Assembly: GCF_014155765.1 (NCBI RefSeq)
Contig: NZ_SCKT01000003.1
Coordinates: 317,304-381,303, forward strand
Reading direction: 5' to 3'
Origin: Pantoea dispersa
GTDB lineage: Bacteria; Pseudomonadota; Gammaproteobacteria; Enterobacterales; Enterobacteriaceae
Length of the DNA: 64,000 bases
A program made the position numbers and the translations under genes. The notes under the pieces were generated by a model. It had not been told where the DNA came from. It worked only from the letters and a program-made list of their open reading frames with translations, and ran no database searches. This document shows, piece by piece, positions 26,190 through 35,235 of the stretch. Position 1 is the stretch's first letter. The number at the start of each line of letters is the position of its first letter.

Positions 26190-27572
26190 ATGACGACGAA
26201 ATCAGTGTGGATGCATATCGGCGCAGGCTCTTTTCACCGCGCGCATCAGGCGTGGTATCTGCACCAGCTGCGCCAGCAGGGCGATGACAGCTGGAGCATC
26301 GCGCTCGGCAACATCCGCGGCGATGCGGTAGCGCTGCTCAACCAGCTGCAGGCGCAAAACGGCGAGTACGTGCTGGAAACCGTGACGCCGGAGGGCGAGC
26401 GCGCGTATGAAACCATCACTTCGCTGCGCACCATTCTGCCGTGGGACGCGGAGATCAGTGCGCTGGTGGCACAGGGCGCCAGCGCTGAGACAAAAGTGAT
26501 CGGTTTTACCGTGACCGAAGCCGGTTATTACCTGACGCCGGCGCATGAACTCGATCTCAGCCAGGCGGATATTCAGGCCGATCTCCGTGGTGAGGCGCGC
26601 ACTATTTACGGCGCGCTGACCCGCATTCTGCGCCAGCGCGTGGCCAGCGGCGGTGCGCCGGTCACGCTGCTCAACTGCGACAACCTGCGTCACAACGGCG
26701 AACGTTTCCGTCACGGCATGCTGGCGTTTCTCGCCGCGCAGGGCGACCGCGCGCTGGCCAGCTGGGTGCGCGATAACACCACTTCGCCAAACACCATGGT
26801 GGATCGCATCACGCCGCGCCCCACGCCGGATGTCGCCGAACGCGTCAAAGCGGCCACCGGCAAAGACGATGGCGCGGCGGTGATGGCGGAATCGTTTATC
26901 CAGTGGGTGATTGAGGATGATTTCATCGCCGGACGCCCGGCGCTGGAAAAGGTGGGCGTGGAGCTGGTGGCGTCGGTGCTGCCGTGGGAAGAGGCGAAAA
27001 TCCGCATCCTCAACGCCACGCACGCGGCGATTGCCTGGGCAGGCACGCTCACCGGCCATGACTACATTGATGACAGCACGCGTCAGCCCGCGATTTATCA
27101 GCTGGCGTATGACTACATCACGCAGGACGTGATCCCGTCACTGTCGCCCAGCCCGCTCGATCTGGCGGATTACCGCGACGTGGTGCTGGCGCGCTTTAGC
27201 AATCCCTACATCAAAGATACCAACCAGCGCGTTGGTGCCGACGGGCTGTCGAAAATCCCCGGCATGGTGACGCCGACGCTGCGCGAATGCTATCAGCGCG
27301 GCGCAGAACCGACCGCCACCGCCGTGCTGCCGGCACTGTTCTACCTGTTCCTGCAACGCTGGGCCAGCAACCAGCTGCCGTATGCCTATCAGGATGGCGT
27401 GCTCAATGCTGACGCGCTGCGCCAGCAACTGAGCGGCGAGAATGCGCTACAAACCTTCCTCAGCGACCGCGCGCTGTTTGCCGAACTGGCCGATGACCGC
27501 GCTTTTCATGCGCTGGTGACGCGCAGCGTAGACGCCATTGAGCAGCAATTGCTGCAGCCGGCGACGGTGTAA
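26190..27572 (+). CDS. dalD: D-arabinitol 4-dehydrogenase
   Basis: Oxidises D-arabinitol to D-xylulose with NAD. The 460-residue protein belongs to the long-chain mannitol dehydrogenase family: N-terminal [35 protein letters not shown], and the catalytic domain with [30 protein letters not shown] and [16 protein letters not shown]. The catalytic lysine should be the one in GLSKIP, by family comparison. GAGG lies five bases before the ATG at 26190; an earlier in-frame ATG at 26130 sits in the regulatory region. It is first in dalD-dalK-dalT, 12 bp before dalK. Confidence 0.93.
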   Translation: MTTKSVWMHIGAGSFHRAHQAWYLHQLRQQGDDSWSIALGNIRGDAVALLNQLQAQNGEYVLETVTPEGERAYETITSLRTILPWDAEISALVAQGASAETKVIGFTVTEAGYYLTPAHELDLSQADIQADLRGEARTIYGALTRILRQRVASGGAPVTLLNCDNLRHNGERFRHGMLAFLAAQGDRALASWVRDNTTSPNTMVDRITPRPTPDVAERVKAATGKDDGAAVMAESFIQWVIEDDFIAGRPALEKVGVELVASVLPWEEAKIRILNATHAAIAWAGTLTGHDYIDDSTRQPAIYQLAYDYITQDVIPSLSPSPLDLADYRDVVLARFSNPYIKDTNQRVGADGLSKIPGMVTPTLRECYQRGAEPTATAVLPALFYLFLQRWASNQLPYAYQDGVLNADALRQQLSGENALQTFLSDRALFAELADDRAFHALVTRSVDAIEQQLLQPATV

Positions 27573-27584
27573 GGAGCGCACATC

Positions 27585-29054
27585 ATGTATCTCGGCATTG
27601 ATATTGGCACCTCTGAACTCAAAGCGCTGATCGTTAACCCGCAGGGCGAGATTGTGGCGTCGAATCACGCCACGCTCAGCGTGCAGCGTCCGCATCCGCA
27701 CTGGGCGGAGCAGGATCCCGAGCGCTGGTGGCAGGCGTGTGGTCAGGCGATCGCCGGGCTGCGCCAGCAGGCGCCGGACGCGTGGGCCGCGATTCGCGCC
27801 ATCGGTCTCTCCGGTCAGATGCACGGCGCCGTGCTGCTGGATGCCGCCGGTGAGGTGCTGCGGCCGTGCATATTGTGGAACGACACGCGCAGCGCGGCGC
27901 AGTGTGATGCGCTGCGCCAGCAGCATCCGCAGATGATGCAGATCGCCGCCAACCTGATTATGCCCGGCTTTACCGCGCCGAAACTGCACTGGGTGGCGGA
28001 ACATGAGCCCGAAATCTTCCGCCGCATCGACAAGGTGTTGCTGCCCAAGGACTACCTGCGCTGGCGTCTGACCGGGCGCTTTGTCAGCGAGCCGTCGGAC
28101 GCCGCCGGTACGCTGTGGCTCGACGTGGCCCAGCGCGACTGGTCTGACGCACTGCTGGCGATTAGCGGGCTGACGCGCGCACAGATGCCCGAACTGGTTG
28201 AGGGCTGCGCGGTCAGCGCCACGCTGCGCGCCGATCTGGCCAGCGAATGGGGCTTAGCCGCCACGGTGAGCGTGGCCGGCGGCGGCGGTGATAACGCCGC
28301 ATCGGCGGTGGGCGTTGGCGCGGTTAATGCGGGCGATGCCTTTATCTCGCTCGGCACGTCGGGCGTGATTTTTGTGGTTAACGATCGGCTGCGCGCCGAT
28401 CCGCAATCCGGCGTGCACGCTTTCTGCCATGCGCTGCCGGGACGCTGGCACCAGATGAGCGTGATGCTCAGCGCCGCCAGCTGTCTGCGCTGGCTGTGCA
28501 ATCTGCTGTCGGTCACCGAAAGCCAGCTGATGGACGAGATAGCACAGCTCAGCGCGGAGCAGCTGCGTCAGGCACCGCTGTTTCTGCCGTATCTCTCTGG
28601 TGAACGCACGCCGCACAATGATCCGCAGGCGACCGGGGCATTTTTCCATCTGCGCCACGAAACGCCGCGCGCGCTGCTCGGCTATGCGGTGATTGAGGGC
28701 GTAGCGTTTGGCCTGGCGGATGGCCTGGCAGTGCTGGGCGATACGCAACAGCAGATTCAGCAGTGCAGCCTGACCGGCGGCGGTGCGCGCAGCACGCTGT
28801 GGGCGCAGCTGATTGCCGACGTGCTGCAGCTGCCGATAGTGACCCATCCGGCCAGCGCCTCCGGCGCGCTGGGTGCGGCGCGACTGGCGTGGCTGGCCGA
28901 CGGCGGCAGCGAAGCCGACGTGTGCCTGAAGCCGCCAGTGCAGGCGCGCTATCAGCCCGATGCGGCGCGCGGGGCCGTGCTGCAGCAGCGGCTGCGCCTG
29001 TTCCGTGAACTCTATGTACAACAACAGCAGGCGCGCGCGTTGCTGCCTGCCTGA
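27585..29054 (+). CDS. dalK: Xylulokinase of the arabinitol operon
   Basis: Phosphorylates D-xylulose from DalD to xylulose 5-phosphate, which enters the pentose phosphate pathway. The 489-residue FGGY kinase shows the ATPase-fold phosphate loop YLGIDIGTSELKALIVN, the substrate region GLSGQMHGAVLLD and the C-terminal FGGY-type GGGARSTLWAQLIADVL. It is like XylB, but its place in the operon makes DalK the better name. GGAG precedes the start. Confidence 0.93.
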   Translation: MYLGIDIGTSELKALIVNPQGEIVASNHATLSVQRPHPHWAEQDPERWWQACGQAIAGLRQQAPDAWAAIRAIGLSGQMHGAVLLDAAGEVLRPCILWNDTRSAAQCDALRQQHPQMMQIAANLIMPGFTAPKLHWVAEHEPEIFRRIDKVLLPKDYLRWRLTGRFVSEPSDAAGTLWLDVAQRDWSDALLAISGLTRAQMPELVEGCAVSATLRADLASEWGLAATVSVAGGGGDNAASAVGVGAVNAGDAFISLGTSGVIFVVNDRLRADPQSGVHAFCHALPGRWHQMSVMLSAASCLRWLCNLLSVTESQLMDEIAQLSAEQLRQAPLFLPYLSGERTPHNDPQATGAFFHLRHETPRALLGYAVIEGVAFGLADGLAVLGDTQQQIQQCSLTGGGARSTLWAQLIADVLQLPIVTHPASASGALGAARLAWLADGGSEADVCLKPPVQARYQPDAARGAVLQQRLRLFRELYVQQQQARALLPA

Positions 29055-29083
29055 TCGGATTAGCGAACGGAAGGAAGATTGTC

Positions 29084-30364
29084 ATGCAATCGAACGCATA
29101 CTGGTTTGGCTTACCGAAAAAGATGTTCTGGGGCTTTCTGGCCATCGCCATTTTCATGGCCGGCGACGGCTTCGAAATGGCGTTTCTCTCGCGCCACATC
29201 ACTGACATGGGCTTTTCGCCGGCCCAGTCGGCGGTGGTGTTTACGTTTTATGGTCTGGCCGCCGCGCTGGCGGCGTGGGCCTCCGGTGTGGTGGCGGAGC
29301 TGATTACGCCGCAGCGCGCCATGATGATTGGCTTTGTGCTGTGGATCGTCATGCATGCGCTGTTTATGTCGCTGGGGCTCGGGCTGCGTAACTATCCGCT
29401 GATGGTGCTATTCTACGGCATTCGCGGCCTGGCCTATCCGCTGTTTATCTACTCGTTCATGATGATGCTGGTGCAGGTGCTGCCGCGTGACAAGCTGGCC
29501 GCCGCCACCGGCTGGTTCTGGGCGATGTACTCCGTGGGGATTGGCGTGGTGGGTAGCTATCTGCCGAGCCTGACCATCCCGATGCTGGGCGAAACCGGCA
29601 CCTTATGGCTGGCGATTGTCTGGGTGGCGTGCGGCGGCGTGCTGGCCTACTTCAGCCTGCGCAACGTGCCGGTGGATCGTTCCCGCGTTAATCTGCCGCT
29701 GCGCGATAAGATGACGGAGATGTCGCGTGCCGTAACCATTCTGTTCACCAACCAGCATGTGTTTTATGCCTGCCTGATCCGCATCATCAATACGCTGTCG
29801 CTGTTTGGTTTTGCCATCATCATGCCGCTGCTGTTTGTCGATCGGCTGGGCTTTACCATCTCCGAATGGCTGCAGATTTGGGCGGTGTTCTTCTTCGTCA
29901 CCATCTTTACCAATATTTTCTGGGGCATTACCGGTGAGAAGCTGGGCTGGATCCGTCAGGTGCGCTGGTTCGGCTGCCTCGGTATGGCGATCTCCAGCCT
30001 GGCGTTTTACTACCTGCCGCTGTATGCCGGGCATAACTTCTGGGTGGCGCTGATTCCGGCGATCATGCTGGGGATCTTTGTCGCTGCCTTTGTGCCGATG
30101 ACCGCGGTGTTCCCGACGCTGGAACCGCATCATAAGGGCGCAGCGGTATCGATTTACAATCTGTCGGCCGGGCTGAGTAACTTTGTTGCCCCGGCGATTG
30201 CCTCGCTGCTGCTGCCGTTCTTCGATATCGTCGGGGTGGTGTGGGCCTATACCGCGCTCTACCTGTTCGCCGGCGTGCTGACCTTTATCATTCGCGTGCC
30301 GCAGCCGGGACACACGCGAGAGGCGTCAGCGGTGAAGTCGTCGGTGGTGCAGCAGCGCAGCTAA
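29084..30364 (+). CDS. dalT: MFS polyol transporter, probable D-arabinitol permease DalT
   Basis: A 426-residue major facilitator protein with twelve predicted membrane helices. FWGFLAIAIFMAGDGFEMAF and the following AFLSRHITDMGFSPAQSAVV are typical of the RbtT/DalT/CsbX polyol family. It should import D-arabinitol by proton symport. It follows dalK by 29 bp in the same operon. The C-terminus ends in a short polar tail. A strong hairpin separates it from the convergent cytochrome gene. Confidence 0.9.
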   Translation: MQSNAYWFGLPKKMFWGFLAIAIFMAGDGFEMAFLSRHITDMGFSPAQSAVVFTFYGLAAALAAWASGVVAELITPQRAMMIGFVLWIVMHALFMSLGLGLRNYPLMVLFYGIRGLAYPLFIYSFMMMLVQVLPRDKLAAATGWFWAMYSVGIGVVGSYLPSLTIPMLGETGTLWLAIVWVACGGVLAYFSLRNVPVDRSRVNLPLRDKMTEMSRAVTILFTNQHVFYACLIRIINTLSLFGFAIIMPLLFVDRLGFTISEWLQIWAVFFFVTIFTNIFWGITGEKLGWIRQVRWFGCLGMAISSLAFYYLPLYAGHNFWVALIPAIMLGIFVAAFVPMTAVFPTLEPHHKGAAVSIYNLSAGLSNFVAPAIASLLLPFFDIVGVVWAYTALYLFAGVLTFIIRVPQPGHTREASAVKSSVVQQRS

Positions 30365-30377
30365 CGCTGAGCCTGTC

Positions 30378-30403
30378 GCACCGGCAGCCGCCGCTGCCGG
30401 TGC
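30378..30403. terminator. Perfect hairpin between convergent dalT and the cytochrome c gene
   Basis: GCACCGGCAGC / GCTGCCGGTGC is an 11-bp perfect stem with a CGCC loop, 13 bp after dalT and 5 bp before the stop of the convergent gene. It lacks a T-run but probably limits readthrough both ways. Confidence 0.6.
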
Positions 30404-30408
30404 TGGCG

Positions 30409-31623
30409 CTATTCCAGCTTCTGTTTCACTTTCTTCACGTCGTCAGCGCTGACCGGTGCGGCGGCATTTCCCCAGCTGTTGCGGATGTAGCTCACCACCG
30501 CGGCGATCTCCTCATCACCCAGCGTGCCGGCAAAGGCCGGCATTGCCGGTGCTGTGGGGCGGGCATCGGTATCGACACCGCGACTACCGGCGGCCACCAC
30601 CCGAATTAGCGAGGTGGCATCCTCCTGATTGAGCAACGGATTGTCCGCCAGCTGCGGGAAGATATTCTTCTCACCGCGGCCGCCCGGGCTGTGGCAGGCT
30701 GAACACTTCGCCGCATAGATTTGCGCGCCCAGCTTCATGCGATCGTCCGTCGCGGCAAGTGCGGCGGGCGCTTGCTCATCACGCGATTCCCCGCTTTTCA
30801 GGTACACCGCCACCGCCTGCAGATCTTCATCGCGCCAGTGCTGCGTGGAGTGACGCACCGCGTCGGCCATCGGACCGGAAGCGATATCGAAACGGTTCAC
30901 GCCGGTACGCAGGTAGCTGACGATATCCTGCTGGCTCCATTTGCCCAGCCCGCTGTGCGGGTTCGCGGTGATGTCCGGCGCCATCCAGCCTTCGACCACT
31001 TCGCCACGCAAAAACGCGCCGTTTTTATCGCCGCCGAGCAGATTTTTCGGCGTATGGCAGGTGCCGCAGTGGCCCGCGCCCTGCACCAGATGCGCACCGC
31101 GATTCCACTGGGCGGATTGACGGGCGTCCGGCTGGAACGCGCCCTGGTCAAAGTTGATCCAGTTCCACACCATCAGGCTGGTGCGGATGTTGAAAGGGAA
31201 GGGCAGCTGATTGGTCTCGACCGGGTTGTGTATCGGCTGCAGCGTCTGCATCCATGCCCACAAATCCTGCAGATCCTTATCCGACATTTTGGTGTAGGCG
31301 GTGAACGGCATCGCGCCGTACAGCCGCTTGCCGCCGTGGCCGATGCCCTCGGTCATGGCGCGGCGGAAATCTTCATAGCGCCAGTTGCCGATGCCGGTTT
31401 CGCGGTCCGGCGTGATGTTAGCGCCGACCAGCGTACCAAACGGCGTCTGCAACCTGACGCCCCCGGCAAACGGCTGCTGCGGATCGGCGGTGTGGCAGGC
31501 GGTGCAGTCCGCCAGCGTGGCGATATAGCTGCCGCGCGCGTACTGATCGTATTCCGGCTGGGCGTGAGACACAAAGCTGGTGAGCAGCAGCGCGGCAGCG
31601 CACAGAGAGAGGCGTGTTTTCAT
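30409..31623 (-). CDS. Gluconate 2-dehydrogenase cytochrome c subunit (triheme)
   Basis: A 404-residue periplasmic or membrane-attached cytochrome with a signal peptide (about 1-21, MKTRLSLCAAALLLTSFVSH) and three CXXCH heme sites: CTACH (40-44), CGTCH (186-190) and CSACH (307-311). This spacing is that of the cytochrome subunits of FAD-dependent sugar-acid and alcohol dehydrogenases. It passes electrons from the FAD subunit to ubiquinone. The start overlaps the large-subunit stop by four bases, so they are coupled. Gluconate is the most likely substrate, but a 2-ketogluconate or sorbitol dehydrogenase cannot be excluded. Confidence 0.88.
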   Translation of the reverse strand: MKTRLSLCAAALLLTSFVSHAQPEYDQYARGSYIATLADCTACHTADPQQPFAGGVRLQTPFGTLVGANITPDRETGIGNWRYEDFRRAMTEGIGHGGKRLYGAMPFTAYTKMSDKDLQDLWAWMQTLQPIHNPVETNQLPFPFNIRTSLMVWNWINFDQGAFQPDARQSAQWNRGAHLVQGAGHCGTCHTPKNLLGGDKNGAFLRGEVVEGWMAPDITANPHSGLGKWSQQDIVSYLRTGVNRFDIASGPMADAVRHSTQHWRDEDLQAVAVYLKSGESRDEQAPAALAATDDRMKLGAQIYAAKCSACHSPGGRGEKNIFPQLADNPLLNQEDATSLIRVVAAGSRGVDTDARPTAPAMPAFAGTLGDEEIAAVVSYIRNSWGNAAAPVSADDVKKVKQKLE

Positions 31624-33386
31624 GCGGTAATCATCTCCCCGGGACGTTGCAGATAGTAGTGACGAATCGCATGCGCCGCTTTGAATGCCAGCGCGCCGAC
31701 GGTGCCGGTCGGGTTATAGCCCGGGTTTTGCGGAAAGGCTGACGCGCCCACCACGAACAGGTTCGGTACATCCCACACCTGCAGATGTTTATTGACCGAG
31801 CTGGTTGAGGGATCGCTGCCCATGATAAAGCCGCCAACCACGTGCGACGACTGATACGGCACGCTGCTCCAGTGGCCGGTCATCGGTTTGACAATCATCT
31901 CGCGCGGGTTCATCGATTTAGCGATTTCTGCCACTTTACCCGTGCAGTACTGCGCCATTTTCAGATCGTTCGCCGCAAAGTCGAAGGTAATGCGCAGCAG
32001 CGGTCGGCCGTGCGGATCTTTGTAGTTGGGATCGAGCGACAGATAGTTGGTGCGCGTGGTGTAGCTGCTGGCCTCGCAGCCAATCGACATGGTGCTGAGG
32101 TAGTTGTCTTTCAGCGCGCGTTTCCACTTCGAGCCCCATTTGGGTGTGTTGGGCGGCAGCGGCCGGTAGCCAATCGGTGCCGAGCCGATGGGCGTCACGC
32201 GGATGCTGCCGCCGCCGAAGAAGCCCAGACCGCTGTGGTCAAAATTATCGTTATTGAATTCATCAATGCCCATGCCCACCGCGCCGGCACCGATAAACGG
32301 GTTAAAGTTTTTGTTGTCGAAAAACAGCGTGACGCCGTTGGCGGTCTGGTAGGCGTAATTGCGACCGGTGGTGCCTTTATTGGTGACCGGATCATAAGCC
32401 TGGCCAATGCCGGAGAGCAGCATCAGACGCACGTTTTCAAAGGTAAAGGCGGCGACGATCACCAGATCGGCCGGCTGTTCCCACTTATCGCCGGAGGAAT
32501 CAATGTAGGTGACGCCGGTGGCCTGTTTGCCGCTGGCATCGGTCAGCACTTCCAGCACTTCGCAGTTGGTGTACGCGGTAAAGTTCTCTTTGCGCATCAG
32601 CGCCGGCAGCACGGTGGTGATGGCGCTGGCTTTCGAGTAGTTGGCGCAGCCGTAGTTGGTGCAGAAGCCGCAGAAGGTGCAGGGACCCATGGTGACACCA
32701 TAGGGATTGGTGTACGCCTCGGAGACCAGCGAGGAGGGCACCGGAAACGGCTGATAGCCGAGATTTTTCGCTGCTTCGGCAAACAGCGTCGGACCATAGG
32801 GCTGGCGCAGCGGCGGCGTCGGATAGTCGGCCGACCGCGCACCTTCGAACGGATTGCCGCCCGCCCGTTTCTCTCCCTGAATATTACCGGCGTAGCCCGA
32901 GGTGCCGGCCACGCGCTCAAATTGCATGTAGTGCGGCTCCATCTCCTCCCAGCTGGTGCCCCAGTCCTGCAACACCAGCTCATCCGGAATGGCACTGGCG
33001 CCGTAGCGTTCGGTCAGGTGGCTTTTCAGGCGAAACTCTTCCGGCTGAAAGCGAAAGGTAATGCCGGCCCAGTGGTTGCCCGCGCCGCCGGTGCCGTTGC
33101 CCGGATGGAACGAGCCCCAGGTGCGCATTGGCAGGGCGGTTTGCGACGGATTGTTGCGCATGGTGCAGGTGTTCTGCCGCGTGCGCAGCATCAGCTCTTC
33201 GCGCATCACGTAGCGCAGCTCGTCGGTGACGGTGCCAATATTGAAGTCACGCGCGGTGTCGCGCCACGGGCCGCGCTCAATGCCGATCACTTCCAGGCCT
33301 TCGTCGGCCAGTTCATTGGCGATAATCGATCCGGCCCAGCCGAGGCCAATCACCACCACATCGGTTTTCGGTAATTTCTTCATCAT
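31620..33386 (-). CDS. Gluconate 2-dehydrogenase FAD (GMC) subunit
   Basis: A 588-residue GMC-family flavoprotein. The FAD-binding motif VVIGLGWAGSIIANEL is at about 11-26, GTGGAGNHWAGITFRF binds the isoalloxazine side, and the C-terminal GHWSSVPYQSSHVVGG and ASAFPQNPGYNPTGTVGALA carry the active-site region. A cysteine cluster C-x2-C-x2-C-x4-C (236, 239, 242, 247) may hold an iron-sulfur centre. There is no signal peptide; export probably occurs with the Tat-targeted small subunit. The start directly follows the small-subunit stop codon. Oxidation of D-gluconate to 2-keto-D-gluconate in the periplasm is the likely reaction. Confidence 0.88.
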   Translation of the reverse strand: MMKKLPKTDVVVIGLGWAGSIIANELADEGLEVIGIERGPWRDTARDFNIGTVTDELRYVMREELMLRTRQNTCTMRNNPSQTALPMRTWGSFHPGNGTGGAGNHWAGITFRFQPEEFRLKSHLTERYGASAIPDELVLQDWGTSWEEMEPHYMQFERVAGTSGYAGNIQGEKRAGGNPFEGARSADYPTPPLRQPYGPTLFAEAAKNLGYQPFPVPSSLVSEAYTNPYGVTMGPCTFCGFCTNYGCANYSKASAITTVLPALMRKENFTAYTNCEVLEVLTDASGKQATGVTYIDSSGDKWEQPADLVIVAAFTFENVRLMLLSGIGQAYDPVTNKGTTGRNYAYQTANGVTLFFDNKNFNPFIGAGAVGMGIDEFNNDNFDHSGLGFFGGGSIRVTPIGSAPIGYRPLPPNTPKWGSKWKRALKDNYLSTMSIGCEASSYTTRTNYLSLDPNYKDPHGRPLLRITFDFAANDLKMAQYCTGKVAEIAKSMNPREMIVKPMTGHWSSVPYQSSHVVGGFIMGSDPSTSSVNKHLQVWDVPNLFVVGASAFPQNPGYNPTGTVGALAFKAAHAIRHYYLQRPGEMITA

Positions 33387-34133
33387 CTATCCCCGTGCTT
33401 TCCATTGCGCAATGCTGATCGGCTCTAAGCCCAGATTTTCGTTGTGGCGCTCAACGTATTCGCGATAGTCGTAGCGCGCGCCGGGAAAGCCCAGCATCTT
33501 CCACGACACCATGTCTTTGTTGCCGCCGTAGATCGGATCGGCAAAGAAACCTTCCATGGTGTTGTTCAGCACCTCGAGAAACAGCGACTGCGCATCAAAG
33601 CCGCTGAAATGCACCTTTCCGGCTTCCATGTCTGCCAGCAGCGCGTCCTGCTGCGCCGGCGTCAGATCGACAAAGTTCTTTTGCGAGGTTTGCTGCACGT
33701 AGCGGTTGAGCGCCGCCAGCCCCTGGCGATAGCGCTGTTGCGGCACCAGCGGCGACTGGTCGCCCTGCTCGGTGGTGCCCTGCTGAAACGGGCCCTGCAT
33801 GTAGAGACGTTCAAAGGTGCCATAAAAGCCGTGCAGCTGGCGGTCGATAAAGACAGCGCAGCCGGCTTCTTTGCCGCCCACGCTCAGCTCGTCCGCCGGG
33901 ATAATGCGGTCAACCATGGCTTCCACGGTGCGCGCTTCTTCATCGGTGAAGAACAGCCAGCCCTGAGCCTGGAACTGTTCTGGTGGGTTATCGGCGAAGG
34001 GGGTCCAGCCGGGAGCGCCCTTGAGGGAGACAGCATCGGCGGCGCGGGTGACGCCAGCGACAACGCCCAGCGTCGACCAGGTCAGGACCTGGCGTCGTGT
34101 GACACCGGGCAGGGTTTTGGCTCGTTTTTTCAT
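33387..34133 (-). CDS. Gluconate 2-dehydrogenase subunit 3 (Tat-targeted small subunit)
   Basis: A 248-residue member of the gluconate 2-dehydrogenase subunit 3 family. The N-terminus has a twin-arginine signal, VTRRQVLTWSTLGVVAG (arginines 13-14), which suits export of a folded FAD complex. The body has FFTDEEARTVEAMVDRIIPAD and IDRQLHGFYG, typical for this subunit. Start: two ATGs are adjacent (34136 and 34133); the second is better spaced from GGAAG. It is first in the three-gene operon small-large-cytochrome, and divergent from an SDR gene. Confidence 0.87.
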   Translation of the reverse strand: MKKRAKTLPGVTRRQVLTWSTLGVVAGVTRAADAVSLKGAPGWTPFADNPPEQFQAQGWLFFTDEEARTVEAMVDRIIPADELSVGGKEAGCAVFIDRQLHGFYGTFERLYMQGPFQQGTTEQGDQSPLVPQQRYRQGLAALNRYVQQTSQKNFVDLTPAQQDALLADMEAGKVHFSGFDAQSLFLEVLNNTMEGFFADPIYGGNKDMVSWKMLGFPGARYDYREYVERHNENLGLEPISIAQWKARG

Positions 34134-34414
34134 CATCGCTTCCAGACAGAGTAACAAGATAAGGCGTAACCGGCCGGCGTGTGCGGCGACACAACGGGCC
34201 GGAATCTTTAGTTTTTGTAAATTTTTATGGCGAATGTTAACTGTAGACGGGCTGGGTGGTGGCGACCAATAACCGTACAAAAAAGTGCACTATTTGATAA
34301 TCCGCCGGTTATTTCCTGAACTAAGCGCCACGTTAAATCTGCAGGCTTCGCTTGAACTCAGCGCGCTGGCTGCCAGGCTTAACCGTTTCAACCACGAAAT
34401 AACCAGGAGGAAAT

Positions 34415-35179
34415 ATGTCGCGCTTTGCAGAGAAAGTGGTGGTGATTACCGGAGCCGGATCAGGCATTGGTGCCGCCGCGGCGCAGCGTTTCGCCAGTGA
34501 AGGCGCACAGGTGGTGCTGGTGGGCAGAACCCGTGACAAGCTGGAACAGGTGCTGAACACGCTGAGCGGAGAAAATCATCTGGTGGCACCCTGCGACGTC
34601 GGCGATGCGGATCAGGTTAAACAGCTGGCAGAGCAGGTGCAGCGCCAGTATGGGCGTGTGGATGTGCTGGTGAATAACGCCGGCAGCATCGTGCAGGGCA
34701 AAATTCATGAAGTGTCGATAGCGGACTGGAAGTCGCTGATGAGTACTGACCTCGACGGTGTATTTTACTGCACCCACTTCTTTATGCCCGCGCTGCTCAA
34801 CAGTAAAGGCAACGTGGTGAATACCTCGTCGGTATCCGGACTGGGCGGCGACTGGGGCATGAGTGTCTACAACGCCGCCAAGGGCGCGGTGACCAATTTT
34901 ACCCGCGCGCTGGCGATGGATTATGGCACGGACGGCGTGCGCGTTAACGCCGTTTGTCCCGGCTTTACCTTCACCGATCTCACCGAAGAGATGAAAAACG
35001 ATGAGGCGCTGCTTGCACGCTTCTATGACCGTATTCCGCTGGGCCGCGCCGGTGAACCGGAAGATATCGCCAGCGCGATTGCTTTCATCGCCAGCGACGA
35101 CGCGCGTTATATCACCGGTGTTAACCTGCCGGTCGATGGCGGCCTGACGGCGTCGAACGGCCAGCCGAAACAGGCGTGA
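34415..35179 (+). CDS. SDR-family oxidoreductase resembling meso-2,3-butanediol dehydrogenase
   Basis: A 254-residue classical short-chain dehydrogenase. The cofactor motif TGAGSGIG is at 12-19, NNAG at 87-90, and the catalytic set Ser138/139, Tyr152 and Lys156 (YNAAK) is complete. The stretch VSGLGGDWG and the C-terminal PVDGGLTASNGQPKQ resemble, from memory, the Serratia-type meso-2,3-butanediol dehydrogenase (acetoin reductase), but other sugar-acid or keto-reductase activities are possible. It is divergent from the gluconate dehydrogenase operon (281 bp between) and has AGGAGG before the start. A nested hairpin follows. Confidence 0.85.
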   Translation: MSRFAEKVVVITGAGSGIGAAAAQRFASEGAQVVLVGRTRDKLEQVLNTLSGENHLVAPCDVGDADQVKQLAEQVQRQYGRVDVLVNNAGSIVQGKIHEVSIADWKSLMSTDLDGVFYCTHFFMPALLNSKGNVVNTSSVSGLGGDWGMSVYNAAKGAVTNFTRALAMDYGTDGVRVNAVCPGFTFTDLTEEMKNDEALLARFYDRIPLGRAGEPEDIASAIAFIASDDARYITGVNLPVDGGLTASNGQPKQA

Positions 35180-35182
35180 GTG

Positions 35183-35231
35183 ATAACAGGCGGAGCATCA
35201 GGTGTAATCACACCGTCAATCCGCCTGTTAT
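35183..35231. terminator. Nested hairpin between convergent SDR and MBL-fold genes
   Basis: The outer arms ATAACAGGCGGA (35183-35194) and TCCGCCTGTTAT (35220-35231) are 12 bp and perfect. Inside lies a second stem GGTGT / ACACC. The position three bases after one stop codon and five before the other suggests a shared bidirectional terminator. Confidence 0.7.
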
Positions 35232-35235
35232 TCGG

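Noticed and set aside
30241-30609. Possible 122-codon gene at the dalT 3' end
   Set aside because: It is a frame-shifted shadow of dalT running through the hairpin into the cytochrome gene.
31842-33374. 510-codon open frame on the + strand opposite the GMC subunit
   Set aside because: It is antisense to a clear flavoprotein gene, has no recognisable domain and no ribosome site; long antisense frames are expected in GC-rich coding DNA.
34285-34500. Possible 71-codon gene before the SDR gene
   Set aside because: It overlaps the SDR start in another frame and has no ribosome site; the region is better read as a promoter.
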